Source: Eutreptiella sp. 'Long Island Sound 2002'
Taxonomy: Eukaryota; Euglenozoa; Euglenophyceae; Eutreptiales; Eutreptiaceae
Assembly: GCA_964036045.1 (NCBI GenBank)
Contig: OZ038381.1
Span: forward strand, 133,835,191 to 133,899,190
DNA length: 64,000 nt
Reading direction: 5' to 3'
How positions within the stretch are numbered: the stretch's first letter is position 1; every line of letters starts with the position of its first letter. Shown in pieces: positions 54,855-63,676 of this stretch. Position numbers and translations under genes: made by a program. Under the pieces are notes generated by a model that made no database searches, was not told the origin of the DNA, and saw only the letters and a list, made by a program, of their open reading frames with translations.

Positions 54855-55107
54855 TCTAGCGTCTGGACAGGGAAGCTGTGTTGGCCAGGTCGGTCGGGGG
54901 ACCCGAGTAGTAGGAGGAGTCCATGTCAGTCTGGTGTGGAGACCCTATTGGTTCGATATGCTCTTCGCCATCCTCTCCTTGTATTGACTGATGATAGTCC
55001 TTGTGCAGCATGTACTCATCCATGCGCCTCTTCAGGTCATCCTGCTCTTCAACGATAGTGGACGGCGAGGCAGGACAAGCCGAACGGGAGTGTAAGTGCG
55101 GCTAACC
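54855..55107 (-). pseudogene. Gag N-terminal segment of C
   Basis: An open minus-strand frame between a TAG at ~55105 and a TAG at 54857, containing EEQDDLKRRMDEYMLHKDY, GEEHIEPIGS and TDMDSSYYSG. It is acidic and helical and lies just upstream of the C capsid, so it is probably the Gag N-terminus. No start codon was settled. Confidence 0.45.
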
Positions 55108-55357
55108 CCCATCTGCTCAGATTTTCACAGATCTGCCACACATTGGCTACATTTTGGTCATTTTCTCTGCTTCAGCGGAATCGCCGCCTCGCAGCTCAGT
55201 CTCAGGATCAGACCTATATATTTCTGATATGCCGGATCTGATTCCGCGGTCCATTCTCCGTAAATCCGCCGCGTTCCGATCATTTACCTGGAATCGCCAT
55301 TTGCCGCTGACGCGCGCTCGCGGGCCAGATCGGCCAAATATTTTTCACAATCGGATT

Positions 55358-55365
55358 TATATAAA
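55358..55365 (+). promoter_or_regulatory. TATA box candidate upstream of E gag
   Basis: TATATAAA about 100 bp before the gag open frame and 266 bp before the candidate PBS; a reasonable LTR promoter position. Confidence 0.45.
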
Positions 55366-55459
55366 TCTTTTCAGATAGTTTTGGACACTCAGATGTACTT
55401 AGAATAATCCGCATCAATTTTCTTCATAGATTGGGATTTTCTGCCGGATAACAATCATC

Positions 55460-58400
55460 GTGGATCTTGCTTCCGTTGTTGCTGCTCTCGCCTCCGTTGG
55501 TGTCCGTGTATCCGGTTCTACCCCCAACAGCAGCGTTCAGGTCGACGCCTCGCGTGCCTGCCCCACTGGTCTTGCCGGCTCCGAGCCCTCCGGCACCTTC
55601 CACGACCCAGGGCAGCACTTTCATGGTACCAGAGGCTACCTGAATGTTGCTTCACAGCCCTTCAGTCCACAGCCCGCTCCCCAGTACGGCCCCGTAGACC
55701 CCGCCGCTACTGGAGAAGTAACGATTACGCTGCCTTGGTGCTGCGCGAACGAGGCCTTGAAAGGAATGCCTTGCGCAAGTCCAAGCTGCCCAAGAAGGGC
55801 ACACATCAGCAGCTGTGGAGACCCAAATTACCAGAATCCCAGTCGAAACTGGCCATCGAGCAGCTGGAATCCGCCAGCCTACGACGATGGCAACGCTCCG
55901 GTAGACCTTACGGAGCTGGCAGGTACCAACATTCCTTACCAATGTCCAACATTTGAGACCACGGACGCCGATCTTGACGACATTGAGATGGGCGGTCCAG
56001 GTGAGGTACCTAGCTATAATCGACCAGCCTCTTGGGCACAATGGGACGACCATTTGTCCCTAGAAGTGACCCGTAACCTTGAGGCCCTTGAGGCCCTTTG
56101 TCTCTTAGCCACGTCTAAGCTGATCGGACAAGAAAGAATCGCCTCTGATTTTTTAATGGAATATTTTTTCCTCCTTCAGGACGAAATTAATACCAGGATG
56201 TGGTGGCGTTCTCGGGAAGATGACTCTTTTGCCATTTTTTTGCAGATCTGGAAGGCAAGCCCCTTCCCGAAGGAGAAGGGCACGGCACCTGTTCCTGGGC
56301 CCTCCGCCCCTCATCCCCCTGTTTCCATCCGCGACGATCTAGCCGCCGCGGTTGAGGAAGGAATTTTAGAGGCGGCCAGGCAGGCAAGCCTGGAAATTAG
56401 GGCTGAAGGAGCTCCCCAAGTGGACTCCTGGCTGCGGACCACCGAGATCAGCGGTCCAACAGCCTGCTCAGGCCCTTCAGGACACGGTATGTACTGTCCT
56501 GCCGACTGCTCCTGCAGATTCCAGCGAGATGCTGAGCTCCAAACGCTCAAAGATCAAATGCACCTCATCATTGAAACGCTGGGAATAAAAAATCTTTTCA
56601 AGACGCACATGCGGTCTGAGGGCGCCTCATCGGTGGAACAAGCAACAGAGCCGTCGGAGGAGGCGACAGAAATTTTTTCAATTGCTCCTTCGGTGGACTC
56701 CAGGACCACCGATGCAAGGATCAGCAGGACCAAGCTAAAGGAAAGGGTTAAAATCTCTCGATCTGAGAGTAGGACGGCGAAGGCTAGGACTGAGGCTCAG
56801 AATGCCAAGCGAACTGCCTCCCGTACTGCCCCTCCTGCTGCTGATTCCAATGCCTTAGCCCAGCTGTTGCTCGCCCAGACCCTCGCCGGAGCTGGTGTGG
56901 CGAATGATGCCGCCAAGGTGTCTGCCATTACGGCCGGTGTTGGGCTGGATTCGCTTCTTAATCCTACTTCATTGCGACTTCGTCAGGTTGCCAAGCAACC
57001 GAAGTATAATGGGAACCCCCGACGTTGGCCTCAGTTCCAACGGGAATTTAAACTGCGGGTTAAGACTCAAAAACTCCAAGATGATCAGTTCCTGATGGCC
57101 CTCTTGGATTGCCTTGAGGGAGCGCCGGCCAACACTTGGCTCAGGACTTGGAGTGATCGCGAGGATACAAGTTCCCCCCTTACCTTTGATGAGGTGTGGG
57201 AACAGTTGGAGGTACGTGGATCCCGGCTGCCAGAGGACCATTACCACCAAATGTTGAAGAATTTTCCTTCATTCTCGCGATTAATCTTGCACGAAGTGCA
57301 AGACAAGAAACAGCGCTTCTGGAATTTAGTGGAAGAAGCTGAACATTCAGGCGAAAAATTTTCTACTGCCGAGCTGGAAAATCTGATTTTTGACAAGATC
57401 CCCTCCGAAACTGCCGCCACCCTTCGGAACAAACAGTCCGAAGAAAAGGTCAAGACCTGGTGGGCGGAGGTGGAAGGCTTCGATGCCTCTGCCAACAGGT
57501 TCTCCGTCAGGGAGGCGCTTCAAAAGTGCTCCCCCACGTCCTTCTCCAAGGTGAAATTCACTGAGGAGACGTGGAAAATCAAGTTTAATGAACACGAGGA
57601 TCGGGACTTGTTTGTCCAAGTCCTCAACAGGGGAGTAAGTTTCCATGGCCATCGCCTGAAGGACAAGGACTGGGTGTTTTCGTTCACCCCGAAGGAACTC
57701 TGGGAAGAGGTTGAGCGGCTCGCCGACGCCGCCAATCAGAATTTCCATGAGGGTCTTGGGGCAAACAAGAATACCCAGCAAAACACCCAAAATGGGGCCC
57801 AAAAGGGCAACAAAAAGGTGAATGACACCCGGAATGTTCAGGATCACTGTAGCATCTGCCTTCTTTTAGGTTCTACGAACCGAGCTAAGACGCATTCTAC
57901 GGGTAATCACCGATGGTCTCCTTACGATCACAAGGTGATTGGTGAAAATATCAGTAATCCGCAGAATTCAGACAGGAATGACAGACAGGTGCACGGTGGG
58001 AAAGCTGGAAAAGGGAATCCGACCCCCTCCGGTGGCAACAAAAATACTGGAGGCCCTGGCGGGTCCCAAGGCACAGGAAATCGGACTCCATCCGGCTCCG
58101 GTGGGCAGCCGAACGGCCAGAAAAATCCCAATAGCAACGCCGGAGGCGGAAATCGAAATCCAGGCCAAACCCCTCAATCCGGTACAAACAAGGGAAATGC
58201 TCCAGGATTCCAGGGTAAAGGTAAGGGAAACCTTTCGGGAACCCCTTTCTCTGGTAAGGGCAGAGGGCGTGGCGACGGTGGAGGTTCATCATCCGGCGGC
58301 CGTGGCCGTGGACGTGGAAAGGGCAACCATTGTGTGGATCAGGTCTCAGGTGCAGATCAGGTGTCCGATGCGGATCGAGATTACTTTGAAAATGCCTTGA

Positions 58401-58492
58401 ATCCAGCAGATGATCCGCTCCAAGATGAGTGGGTCGACGAATCAGGGTGTGTCCACAATGTTAACGCAGCCACTGGAGGTCAGAACGCCTAG
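55460..58492 (+). CDS. Gag of element E
   Basis: Open frame of 1010 codons from the last upstream stop region; it opens on GTG and the first in-frame ATG is codon 103 (55766), so the real start may be there. Residues ~200-330 are helical. Around 415-460 there is an Arg/Lys/Ala-rich stretch. Residues ~510-760 form the capsid (PKYNGNPRRWPQFQREFKLR, ALLDCLEGAPANTWLRTW, FWNLVEEAEHSGEKFS). Residue ~795 starts CSICLLLGSTNRAKTHSTGNH, a CxxC...H...H zinc-binding candidate in place of the CCHC knuckle. A ~150-residue Gly/Asn/Pro/Gln-rich tail ends in RG repeats (RGRGDGGG, GRGRGRGKG), likely RNA-binding. It forms the particle; a TAG at 58490 ends it. Confidence 0.85.
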   Translation: MDLASVVAALASVGVRVSGSTPNSSVQVDASRACPTGLAGSEPSGTFHDPGQHFHGTRGYLNVASQPFSPQPAPQYGPVDPAATGEVTITLPWCCANEALKGMPCASPSCPRRAHISSCGDPNYQNPSRNWPSSSWNPPAYDDGNAPVDLTELAGTNIPYQCPTFETTDADLDDIEMGGPGEVPSYNRPASWAQWDDHLSLEVTRNLEALEALCLLATSKLIGQERIASDFLMEYFFLLQDEINTRMWWRSREDDSFAIFLQIWKASPFPKEKGTAPVPGPSAPHPPVSIRDDLAAAVEEGILEAARQASLEIRAEGAPQVDSWLRTTEISGPTACSGPSGHGMYCPADCSCRFQRDAELQTLKDQMHLIIETLGIKNLFKTHMRSEGASSVEQATEPSEEATEIFSIAPSVDSRTTDARISRTKLKERVKISRSESRTAKARTEAQNAKRTASRTAPPAADSNALAQLLLAQTLAGAGVANDAAKVSAITAGVGLDSLLNPTSLRLRQVAKQPKYNGNPRRWPQFQREFKLRVKTQKLQDDQFLMALLDCLEGAPANTWLRTWSDREDTSSPLTFDEVWEQLEVRGSRLPEDHYHQMLKNFPSFSRLILHEVQDKKQRFWNLVEEAEHSGEKFSTAELENLIFDKIPSETAATLRNKQSEEKVKTWWAEVEGFDASANRFSVREALQKCSPTSFSKVKFTEETWKIKFNEHEDRDLFVQVLNRGVSFHGHRLKDKDWVFSFTPKELWEEVERLADAANQNFHEGLGANKNTQQNTQNGAQKGNKKVNDTRNVQDHCSICLLLGSTNRAKTHSTGNHRWSPYDHKVIGENISNPQNSDRNDRQVHGGKAGKGNPTPSGGNKNTGGPGGSQGTGNRTPSGSGGQPNGQKNPNSNAGGGNRNPGQTPQSGTNKGNAPGFQGKGKGNLSGTPFSGKGRGRGDGGGSSSGGRGRGRGKGNHCVDQVSGADQVSDADRDYFENALNPADDPLQDEWVDESGCVHNVNAATGGQNA
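55624..55635 (+). promoter_or_regulatory. Candidate primer-binding site of E
   Basis: TGGTACCAGAGG differs at one base from the perfect D site TGGTAGCAGAGG. It lies before the first gag ATG. If real, the LTR ends near 55622 and the open frame before codon 103 is not translated. Confidence 0.4.
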
Positions 58493-58522
58493 GGGAGCCA
58501 CGAAAAACGCCCCTCCCCAGGC
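58487..58522 (+). promoter_or_regulatory. Gag-Pol readthrough stop with stem-loop
   Basis: Gag ends at TAG followed by GGG. The frame then stays open straight into pol. GCCT-A-GGGGAG can pair with CTCCCC-AGGC 15 bases on, giving a 10-bp stem with one bulge that includes the stop. UAG followed by G is the context used by readthrough retroelements. Confidence 0.6.
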
Positions 58523-61500
58523 GATTTCAGGCATGATCCCCAGATTCCATCTCGACCACTACTTGATGTAGGGTCGCTTGTCTGCTCTCCCCTGGATCCG
58601 GCAGCGGATCCTTCTGTTGTAGTGGACGAGGTTGGTGTACAGTCCAAGCACAGGGCCCGTCAGTTTGTCACAAAGCTGTGGGTCTCTGATCGCAAGGGAA
58701 ATTTCCACCTCGCCACTTGTTTATGTGACAATGGATCAGAGGTAAATCTCCAATCCAATTCTTTCTTACCCGACGACTGCGTGTTTGAGTCGCCTCATCC
58801 TGTTACCCTCGAGGGAGTTTCTGGACATTCTCTCGCAGGTGGGCAACGCGGTTGTTATATATCAACTCATTTGGTCGCTCAAGACCTTTGGGAAGAAGGT
58901 AATGTGGAGGAAGTTGTCCTTAAGGATGACTTCTTCTATCGTGCCGACATAAAGTATGACCTTTACTTGGGCCATCCTTGGCTTAGCAAGAACAGGGTGG
59001 CGCCCGTAGGTCATCGGCGTTGTTTTTTGCTGGAGTCAGGTCCCTTGGAGCGTCCTGAATTTCGTTTTTTGCACGCAGGGTTTAAAAGTGCAGAAGAATT
59101 TTTGAAGCGAAAGGTTACACCAAAGTTTGGCGAAGATGTCACCATTGCAGAGGTGAATGGGAGTGCTGATTACTCCCGAGAGTTAGAATGTCTTCGTAGG
59201 GACTCCCAGCCACGACGCCCTTCGCGCTGGCACTCTTCATCCTACAGAGTTGTCGACAAATGGCGCGATACAATTTGTGAATATTTTTATGAACACCATC
59301 CCTTTTGGCCACAGTATGATGCCTTTGCTAACCGCGAGAACAAGCGCTTTGACAAGCATTTTCGCGACGCTTGGACCCACAAATGGGACAAGAAGTTATG
59401 GATTAATCCTCCGTTTCACTTAATCCAGCAGGTCATCCACAAAATCAAGCAAGATAAAACCCAGGCGATTTTAGTTGTGCCCTTGTGGGACGACAAGCCT
59501 TGGTTTCAGGAATTGCAAGACATTTGTGTAGATTACATCGAACTTCCCAGGAAGATTAAGCTGTATGCCAGGGACGACACAGGTCCCCTGCCACAGCGGC
59601 CCTGGAGTTCGCTTGCATTCCTGGTGGATGGAAAGCTTTCTGACTCTGATTCTGCTGATTCTAGTACTGATTCCTGTGTTGGATCTGAATCTGAGGTTGA
59701 GCGAGGTACTGATGATGAATCTATTTTTTCTGATTTTTGTCCGTCAGATGCCCAAGGTGATCCAACGTCAAATGGATCCGCCTCGTCTCCCTCTTCCCCA
59801 ATACGATCTACATCCAAAAGAATCTTCAGTGCACAGGCGAAGAAAAATTTTAAATCGCGCCGCAAATTCAGAGTTTTTTATGAAAAACCCCGTGTGGAAG
59901 CTTTCATAGATCCTTTCGAGGAGCTGGATCACGAAGAGAATCTCTGGGATTTCGACACTCGACCCACCTATCTTCAAGAGGCAGTTGATACGGACCTTTT
60001 TAGGGACATCCGTAAGAAGATTCTTCCTGCCAAGGCCGAAGAAGTCGCCAAAGTTTTTTCGACAGTAATTCCTGGCGATCAGGTGGACACTGAATTGTGT
60101 TCCAAGAAAAGAGACAAGATTTTTGAGGAACGGAAGGACACAACCCTTTCGGGGAAGTTGATCAAAGACCCCCCTGTCCGTGGGCAGTTCGGTGAAGCCT
60201 TCATCGAGCTTCGTGAAGGTTACAAGGCGAAGAAACAGCGTCCTTATGAGAACCATGGACACAAACATGAGATACTCAGAAAAATAATCGAGAGAAATCT
60301 CAGGGAATTTGGTTGGCTTGAGGGTTGTATGACCAGCGAATGGTGCTGTGCACCCTTCACAGTCCCGAAGCCGCCGCCTGCAGACCAGAACACTATTGAT
60401 GGTTGGCGAATGGTTGTTGATTTTCGCAACCTCAACGCCGAAACCAAGGCGGATTCACACCCCCTGCCCCTCATTGAGGAGGAAATCGCCAAGAGGGCAA
60501 GAGGTCGTTTGTTTTCTCTGCTGGATCTCCGTCACGGCTTTCACCAAATGCCGTTGAGGAAGGACAGCCGACCTCTCACCTGTATGTGCACGCCATGTGG
60601 CCCAGTCCAGTGGACGGTCATGCCCATGGGCCTGAAGAACGCCCCTTCGTTTTTTCAAAGAATGATGGAGGATGTGCTTTTTACAGCTCATCCTGAGCTT
60701 CGTGCCTTCGTGAGTGTGTACATAGATGACATAATCATCGCGACAGAGGGGGAGGGACTGACCGAAGCCGAGCTGGTGGCCCTACATGAAAAGCAGCTGA
60801 ACCAGGTTTTGGACATTCTTGATGCCAATCAGCTGATTTGTGGGCCAAAGAAGGGAAAACTATTTTTAAAATCAGTCGAATTTTGTGGTTCTCTCCTTGA
60901 GAATGGTACCCGACGACCCAGTCCAGGGAAGCTCGTCGCTATTCAGAAGTGGAAGCGCCCTGAGACGATCACGGAATTGAGAGGATTCCTGGGTTGTTGC
61001 AATTTTTACCACACTTTTGTGCCGAATTATGCCAAATTTGCTGCCCCCCTCACTGAATTATTGAAGGTAGGGAGAGACGCGGGCAAGGCAGGTTCAAAGG
61101 TTCGTGTCAAGTGGACTGACGAGTGCGAGGAGGCCTTCCATCACTTGAAGGCGGCCCTCTGCGAAGTCGCCACGTTGCATGTGCCGCAATTTGACCGACC
61201 CTTCTACATAAGAACCGACGCTTCTAGGTACGCGATCGGAGCTGTTCTTGAACAGGTTGATGAAGCCACCGGCGATCATTACCCTCTTGCATTTTGGTCT
61301 CGGAAGCTAGCCCCACGCCAAATGCAATGGTCGCCGCGTGAGCAAGAAACATATGCCATAATCTGCGCTCTAAAAAAGTACCAATCGTGGGTTGGCACCA
61401 ATCGAGTCGAGGTCCTGACGGATCATCGATCTCTGGAGTATTGGGCCACCGAACACATTGATACTGTCGCGAGCCCAGCTGGTCGACGGGCCAGATGGCA

Positions 61501-63676
61501 CGAATTTCTCAGTCTGTTTGACCTCCATGTGTCGTATTTGCCTGGAAAGCACAACACGGTAGCGGATGCTCTGAGCCGATGGGCTTACCCCGCTTCAGAG
61601 GGGCTGCAAGGTACCAACATCCATGGTACGGAGCAGGACCGCCACGTCGTAATCGAGTGGGATCAGGAAGAAAAAAAGCTCATTCGACGTGAATGCATGC
61701 AATGCACTGTTAAACAGCACGCATGCCCGTGTCATGACATCACGGCCTTCTCAGATCCGGCGCATGCTCATGAGATCGTCACCAAATCACTGAAAGTCGT
61801 GGAGAAAGTCACCGATCCCTCCTCAGGGAGTGTGAAACGGTTTGACTATACCCGACGTGTAAGTGGATTTCGGTTGATCCAGGGCATTAAGCGTCGAGAT
61901 CCGGCCAAAACTCCACCCCTGCCGAAAGATTCCCTGATCATCCGTGACTGGACGTCCGATTATCTGCATGATTCCATGTTTAAAGAGGTCTTTGAGAATC
62001 TCAAATCCAAAGATGCTCACAAGGATGGAATTTTTGCGGAATATTCGTTGGATGGGGGAAAGCTGTGGATGGAGGGTAAATTGTGCGTACCAGACGCCCT
62101 GGCCCCCCGAGTGTTAAACTGGTGGCACAAATGGGAGTCCCCCCACGCACATGGCCGTAGATTATGGTCGATGATTAAACATAGGTTGTTTGGCTCAAGG
62201 CTATACACTCATTGTATGAAAGTAGCCGCCGGATGTGCCCAATGTGCTGTCGCGACGCCACCCAGCGCGAAGAAGCACGGCCATCTGAGGCCACATCCTA
62301 TTCCGGAGCGCCTCTTTAACAGAGTCACCAGTGATTTTTTCTATCTTGGTGAACTCGACGACGAAGAGTGCCATTGGACAAATAAAAAAGTCAATGGTGT
62401 GCTCCTTATTCAGTGCCGTCATTCCGGCTACATTCAGGTGTTGCCTTGTAACATCGAGTCGATGACTGGCAAGGCTGCCGCCAAATGGTGCGCGCAGACC
62501 TGGATGGGAGGTTGGGACGTCCCATCCGAGGTGGTTACGGACTCAGGCAAAGAGTACACCTCCGAATGGTGGAAGGAATTATGTGCTCGCCTTGGAATCC
62601 ACCACCTGAGATGTGAAATCCACTCGCATCGAGCGCTGCCTGGCGAAAGAGCCGGCCGCTCTATTATAAATATGCTTCGTAAGGAGCTCGCGAGTGAGAA
62701 GGATTTCCATTGGCTTGAGATTCTTTTCGCCATGCTTCGCCGTTACCACAACACGCCTTTGTATCATGGCCTTTCTCCAAATGAAATTGTCTTTGGACGA
62801 AAGAAGTGTTGGTGGAACATGCCGTTGAATAATCCTCGCCCTTGTAAAGATGCTTCGTTGTTTTTGGACGAAGTCCAACGAGCAGAAAAAACTGTCTCGA
62901 AATTAATCGATAAGCATCAAGCTGACTGGCTTTGGGTCCAGAATCAAGGTCGAAAAAACCCCCACAATTTTGAAGTCGATGATCGAGTTTGGCTTCGAAA
63001 ATCCGAAACCACCCTGGGCGGAGATGATAAGCTTCTTCCCTTGTGGGAGGGGCCATTCGTTGTTACAGCGCGTCTAGGTGAGAACAGGTGGAGGATTCGT
63101 GTGGATGTCAGCAGGGAAATTGAAGTTTCGGGCGATCGCCTCAAGAGAGAGATCCCCTCCCCCAAGGATCGGGTTAAACCTCTTTTTTGGACTTCGAAAT
63201 TTTTGTCCGATCGGGTCATCGAAGGGGGGAAGTACGAACTCAAGAGGATTGTTGAAGCAAGACGTGACGATAAGGGCGAATGGGAATTTCTATGTGAGTG
63301 GAGGGGCTTTGATTCCAGTCACAACAACTGGGAACCAGCCCATTCTTTTGTCCATGGGTACACCAAGGGGTCCATCGACTTCCTCAAGAAGCACCCCGAA
63401 ATTGGCGTACTCCTGACAGACTGTCTGTCGAAACCAGACAGACAGGTGGAGAGCGACGGAAAAAGACCTGTGGTGAATCGAGATCCAGCCTTTTACGGCC
63501 CTCAGCAGCCACATTCCAGGGCTGATCCGTCGATCCCCCCTCCTGCGGTCAGGCCAGCCCAGGAACCAAATGAGGACCAAGCTTCGAGTTCGGCCGCTGA
63601 TTTGCAGCGCCCAAGCCGTACGAGGGCCCCACCAGACAGGTTGGTGGTCACATGTATTCGTGCTTGGCCGAATTGA
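58493..63676 (+). CDS. Pol of element E: protease, methyltransferase-like, RT, RNase H, integrase, chromodomain
   Basis: Read in the gag frame after the TAG; there is no ATG until 60329, so expression needs readthrough. Residues below count from 58622. Protease: CDNGSEVN at 36-38 (DNG instead of DTG/DSG). Methyltransferase-like domain: ~200-340, DAFAN at 233 and NPPF at 262-265. An acidic Ser-rich linker follows. RT: LLDLRHGFHQM, then YIDD at 700-703. RNase H: RTDASRYAIG with Asp 866, and TDHRSLEYW. Integrase: HxH and CAQC zinc residues, Asp 1238, Asp 1307 and Glu 1342 (34 residues between the last two). Chromodomain: ~1537-1600 (YELKRIVEARR, FLCEWRGF, NNWEPAHSF). The frame is uninterrupted, so this element could be active or recently so. 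Confidence 0.92.
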   Translation, partial: GSHEKRPSPGDFRHDPQIPSRPLLDVGSLVCSPLDPAADPSVVVDEVGVQSKHRARQFVTKLWVSDRKGNFHLATCLCDNGSEVNLQSNSFLPDDCVFESPHPVTLEGVSGHSLAGGQRGCYISTHLVAQDLWEEGNVEEVVLKDDFFYRADIKYDLYLGHPWLSKNRVAPVGHRRCFLLESGPLERPEFRFLHAGFKSAEEFLKRKVTPKFGEDVTIAEVNGSADYSRELECLRRDSQPRRPSRWHSSSYRVVDKWRDTICEYFYEHHPFWPQYDAFANRENKRFDKHFRDAWTHKWDKKLWINPPFHLIQQVIHKIKQDKTQAILVVPLWDDKPWFQELQDICVDYIELPRKIKLYARDDTGPLPQRPWSSLAFLVDGKLSDSDSADSSTDSCVGSESEVERGTDDESIFSDFCPSDAQGDPTSNGSASSPSSPIRSTSKRIFSAQAKKNFKSRRKFRVFYEKPRVEAFIDPFEELDHEENLWDFDTRPTYLQEAVDTDLFRDIRKKILPAKAEEVAKVFSTVIPGDQVDTELCSKKRDKIFEERKDTTLSGKLIKDPPVRGQFGEAFIELREGYKAKKQRPYENHGHKHEILRKIIERNLREFGWLEGCMTSEWCCAPFTVPKPPPADQNTIDGWRMVVDFRNLNAETKADSHPLPLIEEEIAKRARGRLFSLLDLRHGFHQMPLRKDSRPLTCMCTPCGPVQWTVMPMGLKNAPSFFQRMMEDVLFTAHPELRAFVSVYIDDIIIATEGEGLTEAELVALHEKQLNQVLDILDANQLICGPKKGKLFLKSVEFCGSLLENGTRRPSPGKLVAIQKWKRPETITELRGFLGCCNFYHTFVPNYAKFAAPLTELLKVGRDAGKAGSKVRVKWTDECEEAFHHLKAALCEVATLHVPQFDRPFYIRTDASRYAIGAVLEQVDEATGDHYPLAFWSRKLAPRQMQWSPREQETYAIICALKKYQSWVGTNRVEVLTDHRSLEYWATEHIDTVASPAGRRARWHEFLSLFDLHVSYLPGKHNTVADALSRWAYPASEGLQGTNIHGTEQDRHVVIEWDQEEKKLIRRECMQCTVKQHACPCHDITAFSDPAHAHEIVTKSLKVVEKVTDPSSGSVKRFDYTRRVSGFRLIQGIKRRDPAKTPPLPKDSLIIRDWTSDYLHDSMFKEVFENLKSKDAHKDGIFAEYSLDGGKLWMEGKLCVPDALAPRVLNWWHKWESPHAHGRRLWSMIKHRLFGSRLYTHCMKVAAGCAQCAVATPPSAKKHGHLRPHPIPERLFNRVTSDFFYLGELDDEECHWTNKKVNGVLLIQCRHSGYIQVLPCNIESMTGKAAAKWCAQTWMGGWDVPSEVVTDSGKEYTSEWWKELCARLGIHHLRCEIHSHRALPGERAGRSIINMLRKELASEKDFHWLEILFAMLRRYHNTPLYHGLSPNEIVFGRKKCWWNMPLNNPRPCKDASLFLDEVQRAEKTVSKLIDKHQADWLWVQNQGRKNPHNFEVDDRVWLRKSETTLGGDDKLLPLWEGPFVVTARLGENRWRIRVDVSREIEVSGDRLKREIPSPKDRVKPLFWTSKFLSDRVIEGGKYELKRIVEARRDDKGEWEFLCEWRGFDSSHNNWEPAHSFVHGYTKGSIDFLKKHPEIGVLLTDCLSKPDRQVESDGKRPVVNRDPAFYGPQQPHSRADPSIPPPAVRPAQEPNEDQASSSAADLQRPSRTRAPPDRLVVTCIRAWPN
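59216..59640 (+). other. DIRS/Dam-like methyltransferase domain inside E pol
   Basis: About 140 residues between protease and RT. Order: VVDKWRDTICEYFYEHHPFW, YDAFANRENKRFDKHF, KKLWINPPFHLIQQVIHKI, AILVVPLWDDKPWFQELQ, YIELPRK, then PWSSLAFLVDG. NPPF is the catalytic-type motif of N6-adenine/N4-cytosine methyltransferases, and the FA(S/T)..N segment and VVPxW strand match what I know of the DIRS element domain. A separate S-adenosylmethionine motif is not obvious, so activity is unproven. Confidence 0.65.

Larger units (their letters stand above)
50713..55107 (-). mobile_element. Chromovirus C (A/B family), internally deleted and truncated
   Basis: Minus strand, gag to integrase zinc domain. 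It matches B domain by domain, but nearly all of RT is deleted at ~51400 and integrase is cut off at ~50713 where fragment H begins. No LTR was identified; the 5' end near 55107 runs into element E. Confidence 0.85.
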
